Shown in pieces: positions 16,782 to 25,757 of a stretch of DNA of 64,000 nucleotides. The translations under genes were made by a program, and so were the position numbers. The stretch covers positions 1 to 64,000 of the forward strand of contig JBBIRO010000008.1 of NCBI GenBank assembly GCA_037441775.1, given 5' to 3'. The notes under the pieces are model-generated. The model was not told the DNA's origin. It searched no databases and saw nothing but the letters and a program-made list of their open reading frames with translations. Source of the stretch: CAMTWB01 sp037441775 (GTDB lineage Bacteria > Desulfobacterota > Syntrophia > Syntrophales > CAMTWB01). Positions within the stretch are counted from its first letter, which is position 1. Each line of letters begins with the position of its first letter.

Positions 16782-17981
16782 ATGAAATACCCGAACGCAA
16801 AGTTTGAACCGTTCTTCAACTGGTGCAACCGGCCGCGAATTCTCTATGCTCCCGCTATCCGCAGCGAGGTGGGCTACGAAATGGGTCAGCTGGGCGGCAA
16901 AAAAGTGATGATCTTTACCGATCGCGGGGTACGGGAAGCCGGGGTCACCGAAATGGTTGTGGCGGCCGCCCGGAAAGGAGGTCTCCAGATAGCCGGCATC
17001 TTTGACGCTATCCTCCAGGACGCCCGGATCGACATTATTAACCAGGGGGCCGCGTTTTATCGCGAGGCCGGAGCCGATTCCATGATTGTCGTCGGCGGGG
17101 GCAGCGTGATGGACACCGCCAAGGCGGTGAATATCATGATCGGCCAGGGTGAAGAGGATTTCCAGCCGCTGGCGGATCAGGCCGGGCTTTATGAGGGCGC
17201 CGCACCGCTGCCCCCGCACATCGCCTTCCCCACAACGGCTGGCACCGGTTGCGAGGTTACCCAGGCGATGGTGGTATTGGATACCAAAGCGCTGATAAAA
17301 CTATCCGTGACCCACCCATTCTGTAACGCCGATGTCGCCATGCTGGATCCTGAGTTGACGATCAATCTCCCGGCCAGAATCACCGCTCAGACGGGAATGG
17401 ACGTTTTGACCCACGCCATTGAAGGGATCTCATCCCGGGGCGCCCAACCCATCTCCGATGCCCTGGGGCTGCACGCCATACGGCTCGTCTTTACCAATCT
17501 TCCAATTGTTATTGAGGAGCCGCAAAATATTGAAGCCCGGGGCAACATATTAATCGCCAGCACCATGGCCGCCATGTGCTTCATCAACAGCATGCTCGGC
17601 GCGGTTCACGCCACGGCCCATGCTTTGGGCGCCCGCTATGGCATACCTCACGGCCTGGCCAATGCCGTAATGCTGCCTGCGGTGATGGCCTTCAACAGTG
17701 AGGAGATCCCGGAACGCTTCCTGATGATTGCCGACGCGATCGGCATTGATACCAGACAGCTGCCCCCCATAGAGGCAGCCATCCAGGCGGTGGCGGCCGT
17801 AAGCAAACTCAAGCAGGATATCGGCATTACTGAAACTCTGGCGGATCTGGGGGTGCCGGCGGCGGAGTCGGACTTGCGGGAACTGGCGGAACTGGCGGCC
17901 GGCGACGGGCAGATCAGCTATAATCCGAGATACCTGGAAGAAGAGGACATTATGAACCTTTACCGGAACGCCCGAAAATGA
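16782..17981 (+). CDS. Iron-containing alcohol dehydrogenase
   Basis: 399 residues, full length for group III Fe-ADHs. The NAD-binding GGGSVMDTAKAVN is at about residue 107. Metal ligands fit the pattern of an aspartate in NADVAMLDP followed by histidines in VLTHAIEG and in the AHALGARYGIPHG segment. AAGGAGG precedes the ATG. It is 13 bases before the SCP2 gene and is followed by the aldehyde ferredoxin oxidoreductase. An alcohol to aldehyde to acid path, or the reverse, is therefore likely. The chain length or aromatic nature of the substrate is unknown. Confidence 0.9.
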   Translation: MKYPNAKFEPFFNWCNRPRILYAPAIRSEVGYEMGQLGGKKVMIFTDRGVREAGVTEMVVAAARKGGLQIAGIFDAILQDARIDIINQGAAFYREAGADSMIVVGGGSVMDTAKAVNIMIGQGEEDFQPLADQAGLYEGAAPLPPHIAFPTTAGTGCEVTQAMVVLDTKALIKLSVTHPFCNADVAMLDPELTINLPARITAQTGMDVLTHAIEGISSRGAQPISDALGLHAIRLVFTNLPIVIEEPQNIEARGNILIASTMAAMCFINSMLGAVHATAHALGARYGIPHGLANAVMLPAVMAFNSEEIPERFLMIADAIGIDTRQLPPIEAAIQAVAAVSKLKQDIGITETLADLGVPAAESDLRELAELAAGDGQISYNPRYLEEEDIMNLYRNARK

Positions 17982-17994
17982 AAAGGAGGAACTA

Positions 17995-18417
17995 ATGGAA
18001 TACTGGAAAGATGAAACGGAACCGATCACGGCCTTCACCAAACTGTTTGAGTCCGCAGCCCAGGATGCCGAGTTGCATGAAGGATTGAAAAAGGTGAACC
18101 AACTCATCTGGTTCGATTATACCGAAGATGGCCCTAACTGTTCCTTCCATGTGGATTCCCGCGGCGGCATGGAGGTCAAGGTCGCCCCGGGCAAGCCTGC
18201 CGAAGAGCCGGACCTGATTATGAGTCTGTCTGCCGACGATGCCCATCGCAGCTGGTCGAACAGGTTAAACCCTGTCATGGCCATAACCAGACGAAAGATC
18301 CGCGTAAAGGGTTCGGCAACCGGTCTTCTGAAACTTGCTCCCAAGTTAAAGAAAGTGGCCGTGGTCTATGAGCAGGTACTCAAGGACCTGGGCTGGGAAG
18401 ACAAGATCATAAAATAG
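17995..18417 (+). CDS. SCP2 sterol-binding domain protein
   Basis: 140 residues. It has the SCP2 fold pattern, with a CSFHVDSRGGMEVKVAPGKP strand region and a LIMSLSADDAHR segment near the middle, ending in LKKVAVVYEQVLKDLGW. Such small proteins bind hydrophobic ligands, often acyl-CoAs. AAGGAGG lies before the ATG. Its place between the Fe-alcohol dehydrogenase and the AOR suggests that it presents a hydrophobic alcohol, aldehyde or acyl compound to these enzymes; this is inference. Confidence 0.8.
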   Translation: MEYWKDETEPITAFTKLFESAAQDAELHEGLKKVNQLIWFDYTEDGPNCSFHVDSRGGMEVKVAPGKPAEEPDLIMSLSADDAHRSWSNRLNPVMAITRRKIRVKGSATGLLKLAPKLKKVAVVYEQVLKDLGWEDKIIK

Positions 18418-18450
18418 CGCCGTAAGGCGTTGATCTGAGAGGATGTGCAT

Positions 18451-20340
18451 ATGAAGGGTAATACGGGGACAGTTATTCTCATCGATCTATCGCAAAAGCG
18501 TATCTGGCTGGAAGAGTTGCCAGCAGATTATTACCGAAATTTCATCGGCGGCAGCGGCCTCGCGGCCAAGATCTTCTGGGAGCGGGGAGATTTCAATGCC
18601 GCCCCCCTGGCGCGGGAAGCGATGCTGCTGTTTATGAACGGTCCCCTGGCCGGTCTTCGTCTGTCCGGGGCCAGTCGCAACAGCGTTGCCGGGCGTTCTC
18701 CCCTGACCGGCAATTGGGGTGATTCATCCTGCGGCGGTTACTTCGCCCCGGAACTGCGTTATGCCGGCTATGACGGTCTGGTGATTACCGGCCGGGCCGC
18801 GGAACCCGCCCTGCTTTTGATTGACGGCGACCGGATCGAAATTCAGGATGCGGCTGCCTATTGGGGCAAGACGACCAGCGAGGTTAATGCCCTCCTTAAG
18901 CAAAGCTACGGACAAGACTATCGTACCCTGACTATTGGCCCGGCCGGAGAAAACCTGGTAGCCTACAGCATCATCTTAAACGAAGGCCATCACGCCACCG
19001 GCCGAGCCGGGTTCGGCGCGGTCATGGGTTCAAAAAACATCAAGGCCATCCTTGTTAGGGCCAAGAAAAAGGAGTATCACGCCGCACAGCCGCAAGAGCT
19101 GGAGGAACTGAGAAAGGAACTCAACGAAAAAATTAAAAATGCGGTGGCCACCCAAGTACTGCATGAAAACGGCACGGCCGCAAACCTTATGGGCGGCGTT
19201 TACGCAGGCGACGTGCCAATGAAAAACTGGACCTCCAACTTTTGGGAAGAGGCAGCCGAGGCCCTGACGGGAAGCACGCTTACGGAAAAATACTTGACCA
19301 GGAGAGGTTCTTGCGCCTATTGCAGCGTCGCCTGCAAAAGAATAGTGGAGGTAAAAGAAGGGCCGTACGCCCTGCAGGAGGGACCGGGACCGGAATATGA
19401 GACCATCGTCTCCTTCAGCACTCTCATCGGTTCGTTGGATCTGGCCGCCACCTGCCAGGCCGGCCGGGTATGCAACGATCTGGGAATGGATACGATTTCC
19501 GCCGGGGCCACAATCGCCTGGGCGATGGAGGCCTTCGAACGGGGCGATCTCACCCTGGATGAAACGGGTGGGATACCGCTAAACTGGGGCGATATGCAGC
19601 AGGTGATCTACCGGATACTGCCGCTGATCGCCAGCCGGGAGGGAAAGCTGGGAGCGCTTTTGGCCGATGGAAGTGTTGCCGCCGCCAACCGGATCGGCAA
19701 GAATTCAATCAGCTATACCGTGCACTGCAAGGGCTTGGAAGCACCGATGCACGATCCGCGGGGCGGTGGGCACGGCCTGGCCCTCACCTATGCGATAAGT
19801 CCCAGGGGGGCCTGTCATGTTGCCGACCCGATGCTGTTTGTAGAAATGGGCGCCCGGTATTACCCAGAAATCGGTCTTGAATACGAGCTTTCCCCATTAA
19901 CTGATGAAAATAAGGCAGAGTCGGCAGTCATTTCGATCCCGCTCGGGGCTATCGAAAACAGCGCCTGCTTCTGCCAGTTCGCCGATGCCGAAATCACAAT
20001 CCCCGAATGGGTCGCCCTTTTTAATCTGGCGGCGGGCTACGACTGGGATATAAACGAGATGATGAAAGCGGGACGACGTGTTTTTTACCTCAAGCGGCTG
20101 CTCAACTGGCGCTTTGGGCTTACCGCCCAGGACGACTCTCTGACCCCCCGGATGCTGGAGGCGGCCCGGGACGGAGAACCGGCCGGAATTGAAATCAATC
20201 TGGACGGGATGAAGGAAAAATTTTACCGGCTCATGGGAATAGACCCGGTGAAAGGCATCCCGACTAAGGCGATACTTAAGGAACATGATATGAACGACGA
20301 GAGCCGGTTGGCTTGGCCTGGACAGGAAGATAAGGATTGA
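18451..20340 (+). CDS. aor: Tungsten aldehyde:ferredoxin oxidoreductase
   Basis: 629 residues from the ATG at 18451 (GAGAGG upstream; an in-frame GTG lies 6 bases before). It is a full-length AOR with an N-terminal tungstopterin domain (GNWGDSSCGGYFAPELRYAGYD), a GPEYET motif, the [4Fe-4S] motif CAYCSVACK plus a late cysteine in SACFCQF, and HDPRGGGHGLALTYAISPRG near the active site. It interconverts aldehydes and acids with ferredoxin. In the alcohol dehydrogenase-SCP2-AOR operon it could oxidise an aldehyde or, with surplus reduced ferredoxin, reduce an acid. It is only distantly like bamB at 22014 and lacks the BamB active-site pattern around residues 251-260. Confidence 0.9.
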   Translation: MKGNTGTVILIDLSQKRIWLEELPADYYRNFIGGSGLAAKIFWERGDFNAAPLAREAMLLFMNGPLAGLRLSGASRNSVAGRSPLTGNWGDSSCGGYFAPELRYAGYDGLVITGRAAEPALLLIDGDRIEIQDAAAYWGKTTSEVNALLKQSYGQDYRTLTIGPAGENLVAYSIILNEGHHATGRAGFGAVMGSKNIKAILVRAKKKEYHAAQPQELEELRKELNEKIKNAVATQVLHENGTAANLMGGVYAGDVPMKNWTSNFWEEAAEALTGSTLTEKYLTRRGSCAYCSVACKRIVEVKEGPYALQEGPGPEYETIVSFSTLIGSLDLAATCQAGRVCNDLGMDTISAGATIAWAMEAFERGDLTLDETGGIPLNWGDMQQVIYRILPLIASREGKLGALLADGSVAAANRIGKNSISYTVHCKGLEAPMHDPRGGGHGLALTYAISPRGACHVADPMLFVEMGARYYPEIGLEYELSPLTDENKAESAVISIPLGAIENSACFCQFADAEITIPEWVALFNLAAGYDWDINEMMKAGRRVFYLKRLLNWRFGLTAQDDSLTPRMLEAARDGEPAGIEINLDGMKEKFYRLMGIDPVKGIPTKAILKEHDMNDESRLAWPGQEDKD

Positions 20341-20341
20341 A

Positions 20342-21337
20342 ATGCAGGAAAACGACACAAAAACAGGTTTTTTTCAACGATTAAAAGAAGGGCTTTCCAA
20401 AACAAGAGCCGCCCTCATTGGCAACATTGATCAACTCTTTGCCGGCAAGAAGGTCATCGATCACGCCCTCCTGGAAGAGATGGAGGAGATTCTCATCATG
20501 GCGGATGTCGGCCCCACTTTTGCGCTCGAGCTGATTGAAAAGGTCCGGGAAAAGGCCTCCCGGAACGAACTTGTCAACCCAGCGGCATTGAAGGAAATAT
20601 TAAAAGATCACATCCGGGAGATACTTGCTTCCTGTTCATCTCCCCTGGCGATACCACGAAACGGCATTTTCACCATCCTGGTGGTAGGGGTAAACGGCGG
20701 TGGAAAAACCACTACCATCGGTAAGATCGCCTACAATCTGAAGGACCAGGGCCTGTCTCCTGTTCTGGTGGCGGCGGATACCTTCCGGGCGGCGGCAATT
20801 GAGCAACTTGAGGTGTGGAGCAGCCGGGCGGGAGTTCACCTGGTAAAACAGCAGGCCCAGGCGGACCCCTCGGCGGTGGTCTTCGATGCCCTCAAATCGG
20901 CAGCCGCCATCAAGGCGGACGTCATGCTCATCGATACAGCCGGGCGGTTGCATACCAAAATAAACCTGATGGAAGAGATCAAGAAGGTGAAGAGGATAAT
21001 GGCGCGGGAGCTTCCCGGAGCTCCTCATGAGGTGCTGCTTGTCCTGGACGCCACTTCCGGCCAGAACGCCGTGGCTCAGGCGAAAATGTTTCAGGAAGAA
21101 GTAGGGGTGACAGGTCTGGTTTTGACCAAACTTGACAGCACCTCAAAAGGCGGCGTCATCATAAGAATTGCCCGGGAACTTCAGATTCCCATCCGTTACA
21201 TTGGGGTTGGCGAGGGATTGGATGATCTAAAAAACTTCGACAGCGAAGATTTTGTTAACGCCCTCTTCAAAAGTGATGAACTCGTAACAATTCGGTCAAA
21301 AGCAAATATTTTGGACGGCTTTGTAAAAAGATCGTGA
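20342..21337 (+). CDS. ftsY: Signal recognition particle receptor FtsY
   Basis: 331 residues. The acidic A domain is almost absent, which is common outside enterobacteria. The NG GTPase domain is complete: GVNGGGKTTTIGKIA, ADTFRAAAIEQL, LIDTAGR, TKLDSTSKGG. It docks the SRP-ribosome complex at the membrane. The ATG is 1 base after the AOR stop. The last residues (GFVKRS and stop) lie inside a 123-bp dispersed repeat element (21317-21439), so the natural C-terminus may have been replaced by element sequence. Confidence 0.96.
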   Translation: MQENDTKTGFFQRLKEGLSKTRAALIGNIDQLFAGKKVIDHALLEEMEEILIMADVGPTFALELIEKVREKASRNELVNPAALKEILKDHIREILASCSSPLAIPRNGIFTILVVGVNGGGKTTTIGKIAYNLKDQGLSPVLVAADTFRAAAIEQLEVWSSRAGVHLVKQQAQADPSAVVFDALKSAAAIKADVMLIDTAGRLHTKINLMEEIKKVKRIMARELPGAPHEVLLVLDATSGQNAVAQAKMFQEEVGVTGLVLTKLDSTSKGGVIIRIARELQIPIRYIGVGEGLDDLKNFDSEDFVNALFKSDELVTIRSKANILDGFVKRS

Positions 21338-21439
21338 GGCAAGGCTCTCAAATCCGTAAGGAATGAGTGGTACTTCTGGGTGCGCCGTAGTGACTTGGGA
21401 TTTAGCTTGAATGTAAGCATCCGGACTTTTTACAAAGCC
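21317..21439 (-). repeat. Dispersed 122-123 bp imperfect-palindrome element, copy A
   Basis: Ends are GGCTTTGTAAAAAG and its near-perfect complement CTTTTTACAAAGCC. Read on the minus strand, the interior aligns with copies at 53779-53900 and 62916-63037, for example a shared GTAAAAAGTCCGGATGCTTA with copy B and TTCAAGCTAAA with copy C. It overlaps the ftsY 3' end and supplies its stop codon. Confidence 0.8.
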
Positions 21440-21639
21440 ATCATGAATGGCCAGTTGAACATTTCCCGGGATGATCGTACGCAGGTTGTTGAAGTCCAAG
21501 ACAATGCCGTTGAAGAGGCGGCCAATCGCCGCTACCTTCTGCGACTGCCGGAGCTGCTCTTTTAGAAGCTTGTTTTGCTTATCGAATTATATGAAGCTCT
21601 TGAAAGAGGGGATTTTTATACTTTCGTTTCCAAACGAGA

Positions 21640-21668
21640 TTGACAGGCTTAGCAAACCATGTTACTTG
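21640..21668 (+). promoter_or_regulatory. Promoter of tRNA-Arg
   Basis: TTGACA (21640-21645), a 17-base spacer and TACTTG (21663-21668) put the start about 14 bases before the mature tRNA. The stretch 21440-21639 between the repeat and this promoter has no recognisable gene. Confidence 0.5.
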
Positions 21669-21688
21669 CTCCACCAAGTCAGGCCCAT

Positions 21689-21765
21689 GCCCCCGTAGCT
21701 CAGAAGGATAGAGCAACGGATTCCTAATCCGTGTGCCGCGCGTTCGACTCGCGCCGGGGGTACCA
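21689..21765 (+). tRNA. tRNA-Arg (anticodon CCT)
   Basis: 77 bases with encoded CCA. Acceptor arm GCCCCCG pairs with CGGGGGT, anticodon stem ACGGA with TCCGT, loop TTCCTAA (anticodon CCT at 21723-21725), and T arm GCGCG-TTCGACT-CGCGC. It reads AGG codons. It lies 248 bases upstream of bamB. tRNA-Arg genes are frequent integration sites, but no repeat of its 3' end was seen downstream. Confidence 0.96.
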
Positions 21766-21873
21766 ATAATATCAAAAAATTATCACATGTCAGCTTAGGT
21801 CCCTTTTTCTTTATTGGTCATCCCATCTTGCTTTAGTCTTGCTTTTTTATTTTCTCAGCTCTCAAAATATTGC

Positions 21874-21903
21874 TTGACAAGTCGTAAAATCTACAGTTAC
21901 AAA
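21874..21903 (+). promoter_or_regulatory. bamB: Putative promoter of the bam operon
   Basis: TTGACA (21874-21879) is followed at 17 or 18 bases by TTACAA/TACAAA (21897-21903), about 110 bases before the bamB ATG. The leader 21904-22013 holds repeated GCGG- and GTAGCT-containing segments and could bind a regulator. No regulator gene of the bam type lies in the window. Confidence 0.45.
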
Positions 21904-22013
21904 GTAGCTACAATAAAGCTTGCGGAAAATTGCGGAGTGCATTGTCGTTATGACGGCAGCAACATAAACAAGCATTGCGGCTGTAGCTGCAAAGATACCT
22001 AGAGGGGCTGGAA

Positions 22014-23981
22014 ATGAGGTACGCAGAGACCGGATTCAATTTGGAAATTGATCTGACCCGGGGAAGCATCGATCGGGTGGCTACCGATCCCAGAGATACC
22101 GAATTATATCTGGGAGGGTTAGGCACTAACGCGAAAATTTTGTGGGAGCGGGTTCCTCCGGAAGTTGAGCCCTTTTCTCCCGATAATCTGCTGATATTCG
22201 GCACCGGTCTTTTATGTGGCACTCCTGCTGTCGGCGCTAACCGCACCATTGTTTCCACCATTTCTCCTCAAACGCGGTTAATGGCATTTTCCATGATGGG
22301 AGGATTCTGGGCGCCCGAATTGAAGTATGCCGGTTATGACAAGGTTATTTTTCGCGGCAAATCCCCCCGACTGGTTTATCTGTGGATCCACAATGACCAG
22401 GTGGAAATCCGTGATGCCTCTCATTTGCAGGGTTTGGGCGCGGTTGAAACTCAGGAACTTATTTGCAAGGAGTTGAAAGAGCCAAAGGCGCAGGTCGCCG
22501 CCATCGGTCTGGCCGGTGAAAACCGGGTCTATTTCGCCTCCATCGAGCAGGGCAGATCGAGCGCCAGCCGGGGGGGGATCGGCGCTGTTATGGGAGACAA
22601 GGGAATAAAGGCCATCGCCGTCCGGGGAACCAAGGATGTCAATATTGCACGGCCGCCTGAGTTCCTGGAGCTTTGCAAAGAAGTGCTGAAATATATTCAA
22701 TTTCGCGAGGAAAATCCGGTTCCGGGGGTGATGCCCATTTTGGCGGGCCTGGGGTCGCCGCAGGAGATGAAGGTGCATGATGAGAAGTGGCACACCGAGA
22801 ATTTCATGTGGGGAAATTCCCGTACCCGCCGCAAGGATTTTTGGAACGAGGAGATTGAAAAGCAGTGGACGGAAACCCTGGTAGGCGCTCAGCGACGTCT
22901 GATTAGCTGCTATAACTGTCCGATGAAATGCGGGGCGACCATTTCCCTCCCGGGAGTTCCTACCTACATGATGAAATGCTTCACCAAGCTTACCTATACC
23001 ATGGCAGCCTATTCCGACCTGGAGTTTGGCTTGAAAATCGCCGGGCGGGCGACGGAGTACGGCGTGGACGGATACTCAGCACCGCAGGTTATGGCCTTTG
23101 CAATTGAGCTTTATGAAGCCGGCATTTTGACCGACGAGGATATGCCGGGAATGCCCTCTGATAATGAGGGGAGGTTTTACTGGCTTCTGGACAAAATTGT
23201 TCGCCGGGAAGGGATCGGAGATATCCTGGCCAATGGAACCTATTGGGCGGCTCAGCTGATTGGCAAGGGAGCGGAGGCATATGCTCATAATAACATTAAA
23301 AAACATGAGCAGCTTCCACTTAAACTGTCCATGTTGAATCCCATTTATTTCCTCATGTATTCAACGGGTGAGAAGATAAACATTACCCAGATTGAGGGAC
23401 AGTTCCCCCAGGCGCCCTTTATCACCGAAGCGGAAAGGGAAGAGTTTGTCAAGGACTGGTTCCAGGTTCCCGACGAAAAATTTAAAAAGTATTTACTGGA
23501 CTGGGAACCGCGGGGAGAAAACTCCAACCCGTACTATCCAACTGTCCAAATGAGCTGCGAAATTGTGGACTGGCAAGAGCAGATGCACTACATTGATGAC
23601 GCCCTTGGCATCTGCGCCGGATTGTCGTCGTTTCCCCTGAAGCCTCCCTATCACATCCATAACTTCCCGAAATTTATCTCCGCCGGAGCGGGAATTGATA
23701 TGGATGAAGAGCACTTGACGCAAACCGCAAGGAGGATCAGGACATTAGTGAGGGCTTTTAATATCAGACAGGGTCTAAGCCGGGCTGATGAAGCGCCGCC
23801 CGAAGACCACTGGAAAAAAAGATTTCCCGAGCTGGAAGCCAAACTCTTAGATGAGTATTATAAATTCAAGGGATGGGATAATCGGGGTGTTCCCACAAAA
23901 GAGTCGCTGCGGGAACTGGATATGGATTATGTCAGCGAAGACTTGGAACAAAGAGGGATCATCAAAAATGACCGCGCTTAA
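22014..23981 (+). CDS. bamB: Class II benzoyl-CoA reductase, tungsten active-site subunit BamB
   Basis: 655 residues, AOR superfamily. The [4Fe-4S] motif is CYNCPMKCG (about 299-307). Residues Glu251, His260 and Cys322 stand at exactly the positions I recall as the proton-relay and tungsten-ligand residues in the Geobacter metallireducens BamB structure, in EMKVHDEKWH and MMKCFTK. This supports a true BamB rather than a generic AOR. The enzyme reduces benzoyl-CoA to cyclohexa-1,5-diene-1-carboxyl-CoA without ATP hydrolysis. It is first in an uninterrupted order matching bamBCDEFGHI, which is strong independent evidence. GAGGGG precedes the ATG. Use of a naphthoyl or other aryl-CoA, or running as a dienoyl-CoA oxidase, cannot be excluded. 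Confidence 0.92.
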   Translation: MRYAETGFNLEIDLTRGSIDRVATDPRDTELYLGGLGTNAKILWERVPPEVEPFSPDNLLIFGTGLLCGTPAVGANRTIVSTISPQTRLMAFSMMGGFWAPELKYAGYDKVIFRGKSPRLVYLWIHNDQVEIRDASHLQGLGAVETQELICKELKEPKAQVAAIGLAGENRVYFASIEQGRSSASRGGIGAVMGDKGIKAIAVRGTKDVNIARPPEFLELCKEVLKYIQFREENPVPGVMPILAGLGSPQEMKVHDEKWHTENFMWGNSRTRRKDFWNEEIEKQWTETLVGAQRRLISCYNCPMKCGATISLPGVPTYMMKCFTKLTYTMAAYSDLEFGLKIAGRATEYGVDGYSAPQVMAFAIELYEAGILTDEDMPGMPSDNEGRFYWLLDKIVRREGIGDILANGTYWAAQLIGKGAEAYAHNNIKKHEQLPLKLSMLNPIYFLMYSTGEKINITQIEGQFPQAPFITEAEREEFVKDWFQVPDEKFKKYLLDWEPRGENSNPYYPTVQMSCEIVDWQEQMHYIDDALGICAGLSSFPLKPPYHIHNFPKFISAGAGIDMDEEHLTQTARRIRTLVRAFNIRQGLSRADEAPPEDHWKKRFPELEAKLLDEYYKFKGWDNRGVPTKESLRELDMDYVSEDLEQRGIIKNDRA

Positions 23982-24513
23982 GAAGAAAATAAAGACCATC
24001 AAAATCGATGCCGACAAGTGCAATGGCTGCCGGGCCTGCGAGGTGATCTGCTCAGCCTTTCACGCCAGCCCGCAATACAGCAGCAATAACCCGGAGCGGT
24101 CCCGAATCCGCGTGATCCGCGAACCGCTCAAAGATATCTATCTTCCGGTATACGCCGGCGAATACACGGCCGCCGAATGTATGGGGCGGGATAAATATGT
24201 GATTGAGGGCAAGGAGTACGACGAGTGCAGCTTCTGCCGAGCCTCCTGCCCATCGCGGACGCTGTTCAAAGAACCCGATTCCGGCCTGCCGCTCAAATGC
24301 GACCTGTGCGAAAGCGACCCGTCGCTTGCGGAGCCGCTGTGTGTGCAGTGGTGCATTACCAAAGCCCTGACCTACGAAGAACGGGAAGAGGAGGTTAAAG
24401 AGGAGCTGAAGTTGGCAGAGCTGGACACTGGTCTGGAAGCGCTGGCCAACAAATACGGCCTGCCGCAGGTGGCGGATGCCCTGGCCCGGATGTCATTGTC
24501 CAGTAAGGGATGA
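23968..24513 (+). CDS. bamC: Benzoyl-CoA reductase electron-transfer subunit BamC
   Basis: 181 residues from the ATG at 23968, which overlaps the bamB stop by 14 bases. A longer upstream frame lies inside bamB and is not believed. It is a HycB/DmsB-like ferredoxin with motifs CNGCRACEVICS, CSFCRASCPS, CDLCES and a final CVQWC group, giving about three [4Fe-4S] clusters. BamC forms the catalytic BamB2C2 core and hands electrons to BamB. The translational overlap with bamB fits equal production of the two. Confidence 0.9.
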   Translation: MTALKKKIKTIKIDADKCNGCRACEVICSAFHASPQYSSNNPERSRIRVIREPLKDIYLPVYAGEYTAAECMGRDKYVIEGKEYDECSFCRASCPSRTLFKEPDSGLPLKCDLCESDPSLAEPLCVQWCITKALTYEEREEEVKEELKLAELDTGLEALANKYGLPQVADALARMSLSSKG

Positions 24514-24578
24514 GGGCGCCTGCTGACAGCCATAGCACCTCTTATGTTACACAATCGTTAGCCCAGAGGATAAAACCA

Positions 24579-25730
24579 TTGGAAACCGTAACTCCCTACC
24601 AAGAGATCATCGCAGTCATCAAGGCCAGCGGCGGCGACGCCTTCAAAAAGTGCTATCAGTGTGGTTTGTGTGATGTTGTCTGCCCCTGGAACAGAGTGAC
24701 CAGCTTCAGTATGCGCAAGCTGGTCCGCGAGGCGACGTTTGGCTTGACGGAAATAGAAAGCGATGAGATCTGGCGCTGTACCACTTGTGGGAAATGTCCG
24801 CAGCAATGCCCCCGGGAGGTCAGACAGATAGAATCGGGAGTGGCATTGCGCCGGGTGGCCACCGAATATGGGGTCTTCCCTCATTCGGTACGCCCCCTGC
24901 GCGCCGTCAGCGGCAGCCTGGCCGGCGCCGGCAACCCGCTGAATGAAGAACGACAAAAACGGGCGGACTGGGCGCAGGGCCTCAATGTTAAAACCTTTAG
25001 CGAGGGAATGGAGTTTTTATATTTCCCCTGCTGCTATTTAAGCTATGATCCCAGATTGAAAAATGTTGCCCGGGCGACGGCAAAAATCCTGGAGGCTGCC
25101 GGTGTGGATTTTGGAATTCTTGGCCCCGGCGAGAACTGCTGCGGCGAAAGCATCCGCAAAACGGGCGACGAGATTTTATTCAAACAACTGGCCCGGGAAA
25201 ACATCAAGGCCTTTATCGATAACGGGGTTAAGAAGATCCTCGTCTCCTCGCCTCACAGTTACCATGCCTTTAAAAATGAATACCCCGAGTTCATGGTGCG
25301 CTTTGAGGTAATTCACTTGGCGCCATACATTTTAGACCTGACCCTTCAGGGACGTTTTGTCTTCAACGGGAAATATCCCAAGAAGGTTGCCTATCATGAC
25401 CCCTGCTACCTGGGGCGGCACAACGGCATATATGAGGAGCCCCGGGAAGTGTTAAAGAAAATACCCGGTTTGGAGCTGCTTGAGCTGCCCGATGCCCGGG
25501 CCGATAGCCTCTGTTGCGGCGGTGGCGGCGGCCGGATTTGGATGGAGACACCCCAGAAGGAACGATTTTCCGACTTGAGAGTGAAACAGGCGATCGCCGC
25601 TGGGGCCGACGTGCTGGTTACGGCCTGTCCCTATTGCATCACCAATTTTGAAGAAAGCCGATTGAACCTCGGGGCCGGTGAAGGATTAGAGATCAAGGAT
25701 ATCACTGAAATCATAATTGACGCATTTTAG
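24579..25730 (+). CDS. bamD: HdrD-like subunit BamD
   Basis: 383 residues from a TTG at 24579. An ATG at 24510 overlaps bamC as ATGA and would add 23 residues. I prefer the TTG because AGAGG lies 8 bases before it, and the resulting start (ETVTPYQEI) aligns with the start of the paralogous HdrD at 4412. The N-terminus has two [4Fe-4S] motifs (KCYQCGLCDVVCPW; CTTCGKCPQQCPRE). The C-terminus has paired CCG motifs (NCCGES, HDPCYLGRHNG, LCCGGGGGR). It probably forms one arm of the bifurcating module with BamE and BamF. Confidence 0.88.
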   Translation: METVTPYQEIIAVIKASGGDAFKKCYQCGLCDVVCPWNRVTSFSMRKLVREATFGLTEIESDEIWRCTTCGKCPQQCPREVRQIESGVALRRVATEYGVFPHSVRPLRAVSGSLAGAGNPLNEERQKRADWAQGLNVKTFSEGMEFLYFPCCYLSYDPRLKNVARATAKILEAAGVDFGILGPGENCCGESIRKTGDEILFKQLARENIKAFIDNGVKKILVSSPHSYHAFKNEYPEFMVRFEVIHLAPYILDLTLQGRFVFNGKYPKKVAYHDPCYLGRHNGIYEEPREVLKKIPGLELLELPDARADSLCCGGGGGRIWMETPQKERFSDLRVKQAIAAGADVLVTACPYCITNFEESRLNLGAGEGLEIKDITEIIIDAF

Positions 25731-25757
25731 TGGCCTGATAAAGTTGAAGGAGAACCA

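Noticed and set aside
21443..21565. A 40-residue frame after the ftsY repeat
   Set aside because: No ribosome-binding site and no recognisable motif; it starts at the edge of the repeat and is probably chance.
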